From Streptomyces lichenis (lineage in GTDB: Bacteria; Actinomycetota; Actinomycetes; Streptomycetales; Streptomycetaceae): a stretch of 64,000 nt of DNA. The stretch's first letter is position 1. Each line of letters starts with the position of its first letter. Shown one piece after another: positions 1 through 8,826 of the stretch. A program made the position numbers and the translations under genes. The notes beneath the pieces are model-generated. The model searched no databases. It was not told the origin of the DNA and was given only the letters and a program-made list of their open reading frames with translations. The DNA lies in assembly GCF_023218175.1 (NCBI RefSeq), contig NZ_JALPTH010000014.1, positions 1 through 64,000 of the forward strand, given 5' to 3'.

Positions 1-1162
1 CGGTGTAGTCGAGTTCGGGAGTGGAGGGGCGGGGCGGGGCCGGAGTCGGGGGTGAGGGGGCCGGTGCGGGTGAGGGCGCGCCGGGGGGCATGGCCATGGC
101 CGGGGCGGCGCTTCGAGCGCGGGCGGCGCCGGTGCGGGTGGGGGCGGCGCCCGCGAAGGGGGGTGGCGGGGGGCCGCCGTAGGCCACCGGGGCGGGCGGG
201 GGCGCGGCGCCGCCCACCGCTTCGGCGGCCGGGGTGGGGCGGGGGCCGGCGGTCTCGTAGCCGGTGAAGAGGTCGGTGAGGCCGGCCGGGGGTTCGCGCC
301 AGCCGGAGGGGGCGGGCGGGGGCTGGCGGCGGCCGATGCGCAGGGAGCGGAGGGTGGGCAGGTCGGTGCGGCGCCGGAGGTCGGCGGTGGCCAGGGAGAG
401 GCGTACGCCGGTCCAGTCCTCGCCGGTCCGCTGGGCGACGGAGGCGCGCATGAGGAGTCGGCCGCCGCCGTCGCCCTGGCGGTAGGAGAGGCGGTAGGCG
501 GGGACCCAGACGGCGCCCGGGACGCCGTACTCCAGCTCCAGTTCCGCCTCGGTGGCCTGGGTGTCGAGGGTGAGCAGGGCGGAGACCTCGGTGCGGACGC
601 GGGTGGAGGGGGTGGCGGTGGAGGCCCGTTCCAGCCGGTCGACGGCTGTCTCGTAGCGGTGCTCGGCCTCGCGCAGTTCCCGCTCCAGGGCGGTGAGGCG
701 GGTGTGCAGGGCGGTCAGCCGCTCCTCGGTGAAGTCGGCGAGGGCCAGCCAGGCGTCGACCGGGGTGCGGCGGTGGGGCTCGTCGCGCTTCCTGGCGGGC
801 GGGGTAGGGCGGAGGGCGGAGACCTCGTCGATCAGGCCGCGCTGCCGGTCGCGGCGTTCCTCGGCGGCCCGGTAGGCGTCGCACAGGCGCTCGGCCTCGT
901 GGCGGAGGTCGTCTGACGGCTCGGCGGTCTCCGCGGGCTCGGCCTGGACCTCGATGCGGGCCTCGGTGACGCGGGTGCCGTCGGGGGTGAGGGCGCGGAC
1001 CCGCAGGGAGCCGGGGTCCAGGGCGCGGGGCAGCCCGGTCACCCGGACCCGGCCGTCGGGTGGGACGGCGCCCCGGGCCAGTCGGCGGCAGAGGGCGCCC
1101 CGCGCGTACACGGTGACCGCGTCGAGGGTCGAATCCCAGCTGCCGGCCTGTGTGGTGGTCAT
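1..1162 (-). CDS. DUF4139 domain protein (MuiA-like), 3' end outside window
   Basis: The first 387 codons of a minus-strand gene whose 3' end lies beyond the left edge. The protein starts MTTTQAGSWDSTLDAVTVYA, followed by a beta-rich N-terminal part, a long helical segment around residues 85-170 that looks like a coiled coil (ERLTALHTRLTALEREL), and then the region containing ELELEYGVPGAVWVPAYRL and RTGEDWTGVRLSLATADL, typical of DUF4139/mucoidy-inhibitor A-like proteins. A proline/arginine-rich low-complexity linker occupies the part nearest the edge. The ATG at 1162 is preceded by a G-rich stretch; an in-frame ATG at 1186 would add eight residues. The family has no established biochemical function. 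It is divergent from the glycan operon that begins at 1381, with about 218 bp between them. Confidence 0.8.
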   Translation of the reverse strand, partial: MTTTQAGSWDSTLDAVTVYARGALCRRLARGAVPPDGRVRVTGLPRALDPGSLRVRALTPDGTRVTEARIEVQAEPAETAEPSDDLRHEAERLCDAYRAAEERRDRQRGLIDEVSALRPTPPARKRDEPHRRTPVDAWLALADFTEERLTALHTRLTALERELREAEHRYETAVDRLERASTATPSTRVRTEVSALLTLDTQATEAELELEYGVPGAVWVPAYRLSYRQGDGGGRLLMRASVAQRTGEDWTGVRLSLATADLRRRTDLPTLRSLRIGRRQPPPAPSGWREPPAGLTDLFTGYETAGPRPTPAAEAVGGAAPPPAPVAYGGPPPPPFAGAAPTRTGAARARSAAPAMAMPPGAPSPAPAPSPPTPAPPRPSTPELDYT

Positions 1163-1380
1163 GTCGACGCCCCCCGTGGTGTCCATGGTGGGCGCAGCCT
1201 ACGCGGCCCGGCGGCGCGGTCCGCACGCTGGGTCACCACACCAACGGCGTACACCACCGCGCCGCCCGTCCCCGTTCGGACCAGCCTGGGGGCAGACCGC
1301 AGGGGCACTGGTCCGTCGTCGGGATCGCCGGCTCGGCGCTCCGCGTCGGCGCCCGGCCCCGCGTACGTCAGGAGATCCGC

Positions 1381-2358
1381 ATGGACACCGCTTCAGCCTC
1401 CCGGGCGGAACACCGCTGGGAACACGTCGTCGTGACCGGTGGCGCCGGTTTCGTCGGCTCGCACCTGTGCGCCACGCTGCTGGCCTCGGGGGCCGCCGTC
1501 ACCTGTGTGGACGACTTCAGCACCGGTCGGCGGGAGAACATATCCGCGCTGCTGGGGCGGCCCGGGTTCGCGCTGGTGGAGGCGAACGTCTCGGAGCCGT
1601 TCTCGGTGGGGCGCCGGCCGGATCTGGTACTGCACTTCGCCTCGCCCGCCTCGCCGGCGGACTATCTGCGGCTTCCGCTGCACACCTTGGAGGTGGGCAG
1701 TTCGGGCACCCGGCACGCGCTGGAGCTGGCGCATGAGAGCGGGGCCCGGTTCCTGCTGGCGTCGACCTCGGAGGTGTACGGGGATCCGCAGCAGCATCCG
1801 CAGAACGAGCGGTACTGGGGCAACGTCAACCCGGTGGGGCCGCGCAGTGTGTACGACGAGGCCAAGCGGTTCGGGGAGGCGCTGACCACGGCGGAGGCGG
1901 AGGTGCACGGCACCGACGCGGGGATCGTGCGGCTGTTCAACACCTACGGTCCGGGGATGCGCGGCCATGACGGGCGGGCGGTGCCGACCTTCGTCCGGCA
2001 GGCGCTGGCCGGAGAGCCGCTGACGGTGACCGGGGACGGCACCCAGACCCGGTCGCTCTGCTACATCGACGACACCGTGGAGGGGGTGCTGAGGGCGGCC
2101 GCGGCGCGGCTGCGGGGGCCGGTGAACATCGGCAACCCGGACGAGCTGACCATGCTGGAGCTGGCGTGGCTGGTGATCGAGCTGACCGGTTCGGCGTCGG
2201 ACATCCGCTTCATCGACCGGCCGGTGGACGACCCGGCGGTGCGCTGCCCGGACATCACCCTGGCGCGGGACAAGCTCCAGTGGGAGCCGCGGGTGAGCGC
2301 CGAGGAGGGGCTGCGGCGCACCATCGCCTGGTTCCGCGAGCACCCCGAGGGCCGCTGA
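1381..2358 (+). CDS. UDP-glucuronate decarboxylase-like SDR (extended)
   Basis: A 325-residue extended SDR. It has the Rossmann motif TGGAGFVGS (residues 19-27), the segment DDFSTGRRENI that follows beta-2, the HFASPASPADYLRLPLHT stretch characteristic of UDP-glucuronate decarboxylases, and the catalytic YDEAK motif (Tyr158, Lys162). The family oxidises C4 of UDP-glucuronate with bound NAD and decarboxylates it to UDP-xylose; related enzymes act as 4-epimerases or dehydratases. The exact substrate here is inferred. The ATG at 1381 has AGGAGAT just upstream. An in-frame extension to 1150 exists but lacks a ribosome binding site and is not conserved-looking. It is the first gene of the plus-strand operon ending at 8629, so it probably supplies a nucleotide sugar for the glycosyltransferases encoded downstream. 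Confidence 0.85.
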   Translation: MDTASASRAEHRWEHVVVTGGAGFVGSHLCATLLASGAAVTCVDDFSTGRRENISALLGRPGFALVEANVSEPFSVGRRPDLVLHFASPASPADYLRLPLHTLEVGSSGTRHALELAHESGARFLLASTSEVYGDPQQHPQNERYWGNVNPVGPRSVYDEAKRFGEALTTAEAEVHGTDAGIVRLFNTYGPGMRGHDGRAVPTFVRQALAGEPLTVTGDGTQTRSLCYIDDTVEGVLRAAAARLRGPVNIGNPDELTMLELAWLVIELTGSASDIRFIDRPVDDPAVRCPDITLARDKLQWEPRVSAEEGLRRTIAWFREHPEGR

Positions 2359-2430
2359 GCCCGATCCCGTACTCCCCCATCCGCCGTCAGGCATCCGCCA
2401 GAAGGCATTCGCCGAAAGGCCAGGGACTTC

Positions 2431-4110
2431 ATGCGCATCCTCGGAATCAACGCCCTCTTCCACGACCCCGCCGCCGCGCTGGTGATCGACGGGCACACGG
2501 TGGCCGCCGCCGAGGAGGAACGTTTCTCTCGGCGGAAGCACGGCAAGCGGCCGGTGCCGTTCTCGGCCTGGGAGCTGCCCGAGCAGGCGGCGGCCTGGTG
2601 CCTGCGGCGGGCCGGGCTGCGGCCCCAGGACCTGGACGCGGTCGCCTACTCCTTCGATCCGGCGCTGGCGCGTCCGGCCGGGGAGCTGGGGCTGGACGAC
2701 CCCTGGGACCATCTGCGGCAGGAGTACGCGCGCCAGGCACCGGACTTCCTGCGCACCGCGCTGCCGGGGCTGGACCCGGCGATCGTGCGGTTCGTGCCGC
2801 ACCACATGGCGCACGCCGCCTCGGGCGCGTTCGCCGCCGAGGGCGCGGACACCTCCTCCGTCCTGGTGCTGGACGGACGCGGTGAGTGCGCCTCGCATCT
2901 GGCGGCGCGCCGGGTGCACAGCCGGCTGGAGCCGCTGTACGCGCAGGAGCTGCCGCACTCCCTGGGCCTGGTCTACGAGGAGCTGACCGAGCACCTGGGG
3001 TTCCTGCGCTCCTCGGACGAGTTCAAGGTGATGGCGCTGGCCTCGCACGGGCGGCCCCGGATGCTGGCCGAGCTGCGCAGGTATGTGCATCCGACCGGGG
3101 ACGGCGGCTTCCGGGCGGCCGGGGTGCCGTGGGCGGAGTTCTGCGCGCGGCGGGGGCCGGAGGAGGCCTGGACGCAGGACCACGCGGATGTGGCGGCCAG
3201 CGCCCAGGCGGTGCTGGAGGAGACCCTGCTCGACCTGGTGCGCTGGCTGCACGGCCAGACCCACGACCGGCTGCTGACCATGGCCGGCGGGGTGGCGCTG
3301 AACTGCGTGGCCAACGCCCGGATCGCCGCCGAGGGGCCGTTTCACCGGGTGTGGGTGCAGCCCGCGGCCGGGGACGCCGGGACGGCGCTGGGCGGGGCGC
3401 TGCTGCTGGCCGCGCGGGAGGGCGACGAGCCGGAGCCGATGCCGGGCGCGGACCTGGGGCGGGACTGGACCGACGCGGAGCTGGGGGCCTGGCTGAAGAC
3501 GGCGGCGGTGCCGTTCGACCGGCCGCCGGACATCGCCGCCACGGTCGCCGAGACCCTGGCGGACAACGGCGTCGTCGCCTGGTTCCAGGGGCGTTCGGAG
3601 TTCGGGCCGAGGGCGCTGGGGCACCGCTCGCTGCTGGCGCACCCGGGCCACGCGGGCAACCTGGAGCGGCTGAACGACGTCAAGGGGCGCGAGCAGTTCC
3701 GGCCGGTGGCGCCCATGGTGCTGGCCGAGCGGGCGGGTGAGCTGTTCACCGGGCAGATCCCCTCGCCGTACATGCTCTTCGTGCACGGGGTGGCCCCCGA
3801 GTGGCGGGAGCGGATCCCGGCGGTGGTCCATGTCGACGGCACCGCCCGGATCCAGACCGTGGACGCGCGCACCGAGCCGCTGGTGGCGCGGATGCTCACC
3901 GAGTTCGAGCGGCGCACCGGGCTGCCGGTGGTGGTGAACACCAGCCTCAACACGGCCGGCCGGCCGATGGTGGACGACCCCCGGGACGCGCTGGAGTGCT
4001 TCGGCTCCTCGCCGGTGGACCTGCTGGCCATCGGCCCGTACGCGGTGCGGCGCGGGGACTTCTTCCGCTCCGACGACACCGATGACGCCTCGCGGCGCCG
4101 GGGGGTGTGA
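2431..4110 (+). CDS. NodU/CmcH-family carbamoyltransferase
   Basis: A 559-residue protein that starts MRILGINALFHDPAAALV, the canonical start of NodU/CmcH/TobZ carbamoyltransferases. These use carbamoyl phosphate and ATP, through a carbamoyl-adenylate, to carbamoylate a hydroxyl group, usually on a sugar. The Kae1-like N-terminal domain (about residues 1-350) carries HHMAHAASGAF and the nucleotide-binding segment MAGGVALNCVAN. The C-terminal domain carries EFGPRALGHRSLLAHP and REQFRPVAPMVL. The length is normal for the family. The start at 2431 is preceded by GAAAGG. The stop is 3 bp before the next gene's GTG, so the two are translated together. In this operon its likely acceptor is a sugar on the heptose-containing glycan, which is an inference from context. 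Confidence 0.93.
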   Translation: MRILGINALFHDPAAALVIDGHTVAAAEEERFSRRKHGKRPVPFSAWELPEQAAAWCLRRAGLRPQDLDAVAYSFDPALARPAGELGLDDPWDHLRQEYARQAPDFLRTALPGLDPAIVRFVPHHMAHAASGAFAAEGADTSSVLVLDGRGECASHLAARRVHSRLEPLYAQELPHSLGLVYEELTEHLGFLRSSDEFKVMALASHGRPRMLAELRRYVHPTGDGGFRAAGVPWAEFCARRGPEEAWTQDHADVAASAQAVLEETLLDLVRWLHGQTHDRLLTMAGGVALNCVANARIAAEGPFHRVWVQPAAGDAGTALGGALLLAAREGDEPEPMPGADLGRDWTDAELGAWLKTAAVPFDRPPDIAATVAETLADNGVVAWFQGRSEFGPRALGHRSLLAHPGHAGNLERLNDVKGREQFRPVAPMVLAERAGELFTGQIPSPYMLFVHGVAPEWRERIPAVVHVDGTARIQTVDARTEPLVARMLTEFERRTGLPVVVNTSLNTAGRPMVDDPRDALECFGSSPVDLLAIGPYAVRRGDFFRSDDTDDASRRRGV

Positions 4111-4113
4111 GCG

Positions 4114-5079
4114 GTGGACATCCTGCTGTGGCATGTGCACGGGTCGTGGACCACGGCGTTCGTCCAGGGGCCGCACCGCTATCTGGTGCCGGTGACCCCG
4201 GAGCGCTGCCCGGACGGGCTGGGGCGGGCCCGGACCTTCTCCTGGCCGGACTCGGTACGGGAGGTCACCCCCGAGGAGCTGCGGGACGCGCCGGTGGACC
4301 TGGTGGTCCTCCAGCGGCCGCACGAACTGGAGCTGGCCCAGCGGTGGCTGGGCGGGCGGCGGCCCGGCCGGGACGTGCCGGCGGTGTATCTGGAGCACAA
4401 CGCGCCCGACGGGGACGTGCCGGAGACCCGGCATCCCTGCGTGGACCGCTCCGATCTGACGCTGGTGCACGTCACCCACTTCAACCGGTTGTTCTGGGAC
4501 TGCGGGACCACCCGCACCGAGGTGGTCGAGCACGGGATCGTGGACCCCGGGCACCGCTACACCGGGACGGTGGAGCGGGCCGCGGTGGTGGTCAACGAGC
4601 CGGTGCGGCGCGGCCGTTACACCGGGACGGATCTGCTGCCCGCGCTGAGCGAGGCGGCGCCGCTGGATGTGTTCGGGATGCGCACCGAGGGGCTGGCCGC
4701 CCACCTGGGGCTGGGCGAGGACCGGGTGCGGACCGCCGACCTGCCGCAGCGGGAGCTGCACGGGGCGATGGCCGAGCGGCGGCTGTATCTGCACCCGGTG
4801 CGCTGGACCTCGCTGGGCCTGTCGCTGCTGGAGGCGATGCACCTGGGCATGCCGGTGGTGGCGCTGGCCACCACGGAGGCGGTGGAGGCGGTGCCGGCCG
4901 GTGCCGGGACGCTCTCCACCCGGCCCGAGGTGCTGGCCCGGGCCGCGCGCCGGTACCTCCACGAGCCGGAGGCGGCCGCCGAGGACGGCGCCCGGGCCCG
5001 GCAGGCGGCACTGGAACGGTACGGACTCAAGCGCTTCCTGGCCGACTGGGAGCGTGTGATGACGGAGGTGTGCTCATGA
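4114..5079 (+). CDS. glycosyltransferase, GT-B fold
   Basis: A 321-residue putative glycosyltransferase starting at GTG 4114, 3 bp after the carbamoyltransferase stop, with a G-rich ribosome binding site in the end of that gene. The N-terminal half lacks a sharp signature but contains VYLEHNAPDG and HVTHFNRLFWDCG, as in acceptor-binding domains of GT-B enzymes. The C-terminal half carries the nucleotide-sugar-binding segment HPVRWTSLGLSLLEAMHLGMPVVA (split over residues about 228-251), a GT4-like E-x7-E region. It ends in an ATGA overlap with the next glycosyltransferase, showing strict translational coupling. The donor cannot be read from sequence; candidates are the heptose nucleotide made by the two downstream enzymes or the product of the first gene. 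Confidence 0.8.
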   Translation: MDILLWHVHGSWTTAFVQGPHRYLVPVTPERCPDGLGRARTFSWPDSVREVTPEELRDAPVDLVVLQRPHELELAQRWLGGRRPGRDVPAVYLEHNAPDGDVPETRHPCVDRSDLTLVHVTHFNRLFWDCGTTRTEVVEHGIVDPGHRYTGTVERAAVVVNEPVRRGRYTGTDLLPALSEAAPLDVFGMRTEGLAAHLGLGEDRVRTADLPQRELHGAMAERRLYLHPVRWTSLGLSLLEAMHLGMPVVALATTEAVEAVPAGAGTLSTRPEVLARAARRYLHEPEAAAEDGARARQAALERYGLKRFLADWERVMTEVCS

Positions 5080-6389
5080 CCTCGCTCGAACCGGCCTCCG
5101 CGGCCCGCCCGTTCGGGGCGGCCACGCTGGGGCTGCCCCCGGTCGGCGGCCCGGGCGGGCGGCGGCTGCGGCTGGCCCTGGTCTCCGAGCACGCCAGCCC
5201 GCTCGCGGCGCTCGGCGGGGTGGACGCGGGCGGCCAGAACGTGCATGTGGCCCGGCTGGCGAGCGCGCTCGCCGACCGCGGCCACCAGGTGGCCGTCTAC
5301 ACCCGCCGGGACTCCCCCGACCTGCCGGAGCGGGTGGCGCTGCGCCCCGGAGTGGAGGTCCGCCATGTGCCGGCCGGGCCCGCCGAGGCGGTGCCCAAGG
5401 ACGAACTGCTGCCCCATATGGCGGAGTTCGGCGACTGGCTGGCCCGGCAGTGGCGGGAGCGCCCGCCGGACCTGGTCCACTCGCACTACTGGATGTCCGG
5501 GGTGGCCTGCCTGCGCGCGGTGCGCGCCACCGGGCTGCCGCTGGTGCACACGTACCACGCGCTCGGCACCGTGAAGCGGCGCCACCAGGGCGAGGCGGAC
5601 ACCAGCCCGCCGGAGCGGGTGGAGCGCGAGCGGGAGGTGGGGCTCGGCTGCGACCGGATCGTGGCCACCTGCCATGACGAGGTGTTCGAACTGACCATGA
5701 TGCGGCTGCCGGTGGAGAAGACCGGGGTCGTGCCGTGCGGGGTGGACACCGAGCAGTTCCGACCGGACGGCCCCTCCGCGCCGCGCACCGGGGGCCTGCC
5801 GCACCGGCTGGTGCAGCTCGGCCGGCTGGTGCCCCGCAAGGGCGCCGGGGTCTCGCTGGCCGCCCTGGGCCGGCTGCCGGACACCGAGCTGCTGATCGTC
5901 GGCGGCCCGCCCGCCGACCGGGTGGACGCCGATCCGGAGGTCCGCCGGCTGCGGGAGGCGGCCCGGCTCGCCGGAGTGGCGGACCGGGTCCGCTTCACCG
6001 GGGGCGTGGCCCCCGACGCGGTGGCGCCGCTGCTGCGCAGCGCGGACGTGGTGCTCTGCCCGGCGGACTACGAGCCGTTCGGCATCGTCCCGCTGGAGGC
6101 GATGGCCTGCGGGCGGCCGGTGGTGGCCAGCGCGGTCGGCGGCCAGCTGGACACGGTGGCCGATCCGGCGACCGGCCGGCTGGTGCCGCCGCGCGATCCG
6201 GAGGCGCTGGCCGCGGCGGTCGCCGCGCTGCTGGCCGACCCGGCGCTGCGGGCCGCGTGCGGGGCGGCCGGCCGGCGGCGGGTGCTCAGCCGCTACGGCT
6301 GGGCGCGGGTCGCGGCGGCCACCGAGCGGGAGTACGCCGTGGTCCTGGCGGCCCGTCCCGCGGTCACCGGGGCCACCGGGGCGGCCTGA
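5076..6389 (+). CDS. GT4 glycosyltransferase
   Basis: A 437-residue GT4 enzyme. The N-terminal domain has the GGVDAGGQNVHVARLA loop seen in sucrose-phosphate-synthase-like and mycothiol-type GT4 proteins, then HSHYWMSG and HTYHALGTVKRRHQG. The C-terminal domain has RLVQLGRLVPRKG and the donor-binding motif DYEPFGIVPLEAMACGRPVVAS with the conserved E-x7-E pair. The ATG at 5076 overlaps the previous stop as ATGA, which fixes the start despite a longer in-frame extension upstream. The family is retaining and uses nucleotide sugars. Together with its neighbour it would build the glycan of this operon. The 174 bp that follow hold no gene; they carry a GAAGGAGGTG stretch at 6513-6522 that is too far from the next start to serve it. 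Confidence 0.88.
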   Translation: MTSLEPASAARPFGAATLGLPPVGGPGGRRLRLALVSEHASPLAALGGVDAGGQNVHVARLASALADRGHQVAVYTRRDSPDLPERVALRPGVEVRHVPAGPAEAVPKDELLPHMAEFGDWLARQWRERPPDLVHSHYWMSGVACLRAVRATGLPLVHTYHALGTVKRRHQGEADTSPPERVEREREVGLGCDRIVATCHDEVFELTMMRLPVEKTGVVPCGVDTEQFRPDGPSAPRTGGLPHRLVQLGRLVPRKGAGVSLAALGRLPDTELLIVGGPPADRVDADPEVRRLREAARLAGVADRVRFTGGVAPDAVAPLLRSADVVLCPADYEPFGIVPLEAMACGRPVVASAVGGQLDTVADPATGRLVPPRDPEALAAAVAALLADPALRAACGAAGRRRVLSRYGWARVAAATEREYAVVLAARPAVTGATGAA

Positions 6390-6563
6390 GCCCCGGGTCC
6401 CGATCCCGTCCGGCGGCCGCTGCCCGCGCGCCGCCGGCTCCCCTCCCCCGAGCCCTCTCCCCTCCCTCGACATCCCTCTGCTGGTCCCGCCCGGTTGTGC
6501 TCCGTCGACGTCCGAAGGAGGTGCGGGCCGCCTCGCCCCCAAGGCAGGCCGCGCCCGAACGCC

Positions 6564-7235
6564 ATGACAGATCCCCACGCACCGACCGGCCCTGCCGCCG
6601 GTCCCCCGCTCGCCGCGGCGCAGGCGCACTGCCGGGCGCTGATCGACGCGCTCACCGTCTTCCGGGAGCGGCACCTCGGCACCCTCGACCGGTGGGGCGC
6701 CCATCTGGCGGCCGTCCTGCCGGTCGGCGGGCGGCTGCTGGCCGCCGGCAACGGCGGCAGCGCGGCACAGGCCCAGCATCTGACGGCCGAGCTGGTAGGC
6801 CGCTACCAGCGGGAGCGGCCGGCGTTCTCGGCCATCTCGCTGCACGCCGAGACCTCCAGTGTGACCGCGATCGGCAACGACTACGGCTTCGACCAGGTGT
6901 ACGCACGGCAGGTCGCCGCGCACGGCCGCCCCGGTGACGTCCTGGTGCTGCTGTCCACCTCGGGCCGCAGCGCCAACCTCGTCCTGGCGGCGGCGACCGC
7001 CCGCCGGGCCGGGCTGCTGGTGTGGGCGGTGACCGGCCCCGGGCCCAACCCGCTGGCGGAGGCGGCCGACGAGGCGCTGTGCGTGGAGGCCGCGACGACG
7101 GCGACCGTGCAGGAGGCCCATCTGGTCGCCGTCCATCTGCTGTGCGAGAGCTTCGACGCCGCGGTGGCGGCCGGTCCGCCGGCCCGCGCGGCGGGTGCCG
7201 CCTCGCCCGTCCTGGCCCACCGGAGGATGTCATGA
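6564..7235 (+). CDS. gmhA: SIS-domain sedoheptulose 7-phosphate isomerase-like
   Basis: A 223-residue SIS-domain protein with the GmhA hallmarks: AAGNGGSAAQAQHLTAELVGRY for phosphate binding, SVTAIGNDYGFDQVYARQV, the second phosphate loop LLSTSGRSANLVLAA, and the helix EAHLVAVHLLCE containing the catalytic Glu and His region. GmhA converts sedoheptulose 7-phosphate to D-glycero-D-manno-heptose 7-phosphate. The next gene is an HldE-like kinase and the two overlap as ATGA, which strongly supports the assignment over other SIS proteins (DiaA, phosphosugar isomerases). The ATG at 6564 is the first in frame that fits the family length; its ribosome binding site is weak (AAGGCAGG about 16 nt upstream). 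Confidence 0.87.
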   Translation: MTDPHAPTGPAAGPPLAAAQAHCRALIDALTVFRERHLGTLDRWGAHLAAVLPVGGRLLAAGNGGSAAQAQHLTAELVGRYQRERPAFSAISLHAETSSVTAIGNDYGFDQVYARQVAAHGRPGDVLVLLSTSGRSANLVLAAATARRAGLLVWAVTGPGPNPLAEAADEALCVEAATTATVQEAHLVAVHLLCESFDAAVAAGPPARAAGAASPVLAHRRMS

Positions 7236-8629
7236 GCGCACGCAAGCCGCTGGTCGTCGTCGGCGACGTCCTGCTGGACGAGGACATCGAGGGTGTCTCC
7301 ACCCGGCTGGCGCCGGACGCGCCCGCGCCGGTGGTGGACGTCACCGGTGACCAGAGCCGCCCCGGCGGGGCCGGGCTCGCCGCGGCGCTCGCCTCCCGCG
7401 GCGGGCGGGACGTGGTGCTGGTGACGGCGCTGGGCGACGACCCGGCGAGCGACGCGGTGCGCCGCTCGCTGCGCGGCAGGGTCCGGGTGGTGGAGCTGCC
7501 GCTGCACGGCACCCTGCCGGTGAAGACCCGGGTGCTGGCGGGCGGCCGTCCGCTGGTGCGGATCGACCGGGGCGGCGGCGACCCGGGCGAGCCGGACCAG
7601 GCGGTCCGCGACACGCTGGCCGATGCCCAGGCGATCCTGGTGGCCGACTACGGGCGGCACACCGCGCGCGCGGTACGCGGGCCGCTGGCGGAGGTGGCGC
7701 CGAGGGTGCCGGTGGTGTGGGACCCGCACCTCAAGGGCGACGCGCCGGTGGCCGGGGCCCGGCTGGTGACCCCGAACGCGGCGGAGGCCCGGGCGCTGTG
7801 CCGGGGCGGCGGCGAGTCGCTGCGGGACTACGCGGGGCGCGGCGCCCAGCTCGCCGAGCGGTGGAAGGCCGCGGCGGTGGCGGTGACGCTCGGCGAGCGC
7901 GGGGTGCTGCTGACCCGGCCGGGCACCTCCACGCCGATGCTGGTGCCCGCGCCCTACCGGGCGGACGGCGACCCGTGCGGCGCGGGGGACGCCTTCGCGG
8001 CCGCCACGGCGGCGGCGCTGGCCGACGGCGCCCTGCCGGAGGAGGCGGTGCAGCGGGCGGTGGAGGAGGCCGCGGCCTTCGTGGCGGCCGGCGGGGCGGG
8101 CAACCCGTCGCTCTGGCGGGCGACGGCCCCGTCCCGTACCGAGGCGCCGGTGTCCGATCCGTTCGTGCTGGCCGAGCGGGTCCGCGCGCGCGGCGGCACG
8201 GTGGTGGCCACCGGCGGCTGCTTCGACCTGCTGCACGCCGGCCATGTGGGGCTGCTGGAGAGCGCCCGCCGGATCGGTGACTGCCTGATCGTGTGTGTGA
8301 ACTCGGACGAGTCGGTGGAGCGGCTGAAGGGCCCGGGCCGCCCGCTCAACCCGCTGAGCGACCGGGTGCGGGTGCTGGCCGGGATGGGCAGTGTGGACGC
8401 GGTCGCCGTCTTCGACGGGGACACCCCGGCGGAGCTGCTGTCCCGGCTGCGGCCGGACGTCTGGGTGAAGGGCGGCGACTACTCGGCGGAGGACCTTCCG
8501 GAGGCGGAGGTGCTGCACGGCTGGGGCGGCCAGGCGGTGGTGCTGCCGTATCTGGACGGCCGCTCGACCACCGTGCTGGCCCGCCGGGCCGCCGAGGCCG
8601 CGGCGCCGGTCCGGCCCCCGGGACGCTGA
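7232..8629 (+). CDS. hldE: bifunctional heptose 7-phosphate kinase / heptose 1-phosphate adenylyltransferase
   Basis: A 465-residue fusion. Residues 1-300 form a PfkB/ribokinase-type kinase: VVGDVLLDEDIEG at the start, GGAGLAAALASRGG, VTPNAAEA, and the catalytic GAGDAFAAA motif. Residues about 310-465 form a nucleotidyltransferase: GGCFDLLHAGHVGLLESAR contains the HxGH motif, followed by VNSDESVERLKGPGRPLNP and VWVKGGDY. In HldE this pair makes heptose 1,7-bisphosphate and then ADP-D-glycero-beta-D-manno-heptose. The intermediate phosphatase GmhB is not encoded here. The ATG at 7232 overlaps the gmhA-like stop, with GGAGG 5 nt upstream. This is an unusual pathway for a Gram-positive cell because it is best known from lipopolysaccharide synthesis. 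Confidence 0.92.
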   Translation: MSARKPLVVVGDVLLDEDIEGVSTRLAPDAPAPVVDVTGDQSRPGGAGLAAALASRGGRDVVLVTALGDDPASDAVRRSLRGRVRVVELPLHGTLPVKTRVLAGGRPLVRIDRGGGDPGEPDQAVRDTLADAQAILVADYGRHTARAVRGPLAEVAPRVPVVWDPHLKGDAPVAGARLVTPNAAEARALCRGGGESLRDYAGRGAQLAERWKAAAVAVTLGERGVLLTRPGTSTPMLVPAPYRADGDPCGAGDAFAAATAAALADGALPEEAVQRAVEEAAAFVAAGGAGNPSLWRATAPSRTEAPVSDPFVLAERVRARGGTVVATGGCFDLLHAGHVGLLESARRIGDCLIVCVNSDESVERLKGPGRPLNPLSDRVRVLAGMGSVDAVAVFDGDTPAELLSRLRPDVWVKGGDYSAEDLPEAEVLHGWGGQAVVLPYLDGRSTTVLARRAAEAAAPVRPPGR

Positions 8630-8664
8630 GCGGCCCCGCCGCGGGCGAGGACCACCCCGGTGCG

Positions 8665-8698
8665 CGCCGGGTGCGGCCGGACCTGGCCGCACCCGGCG
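8665..8698 (+). terminator. strong hairpin after the heptose operon
   Basis: Perfect 14-bp stem (CGCCGGGTGCGGCC against its complement at 8685-8698) with a 6-nt loop, 35 bp after the hldE stop. There is no U-run, as is usual for Streptomyces terminators. Confidence 0.75.
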
Positions 8699-8728
8699 TA
8701 GGGCTGTGCCGGGGCCTTGGCTTGGTCG

Positions 8729-8826
8729 GTCCCGGTCAGGCGGCCGCGCCGACATGAGCGCTCCCGCCTGATGGGGGCCGGGCTGAGGCCCGGCTTGATC
8801 CGTCCCGGTCAGGCGGCCGCGCCGAC
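8729..8826. repeat. 25-bp direct repeat copying the end of the MFS gene
   Basis: An exact 25-bp sequence at 8729-8753 recurs at 8802-8826. The second copy contains the stop codon and last codons of the MFS gene, so the first copy looks like a short duplication of that gene's 3' end into the intergenic space between two convergent genes. Confidence 0.8.
8777..8794 (-). terminator. hairpin at end of MFS gene
   Basis: Perfect 7-bp stem GCCGGGC/GCCCGGC with TGAG loop, 15 bp beyond the MFS stop codon and between the two copies of the 25-bp repeat. It may act in both directions between the convergent genes. Confidence 0.55.

Noticed and set aside
1393..4962. 1189-codon open frame on the minus strand opposite the glycan operon
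   Set aside because: It has histidine/arginine/proline-rich composition with no motif and lies opposite well-supported genes; such shadow frames are expected at this GC content.
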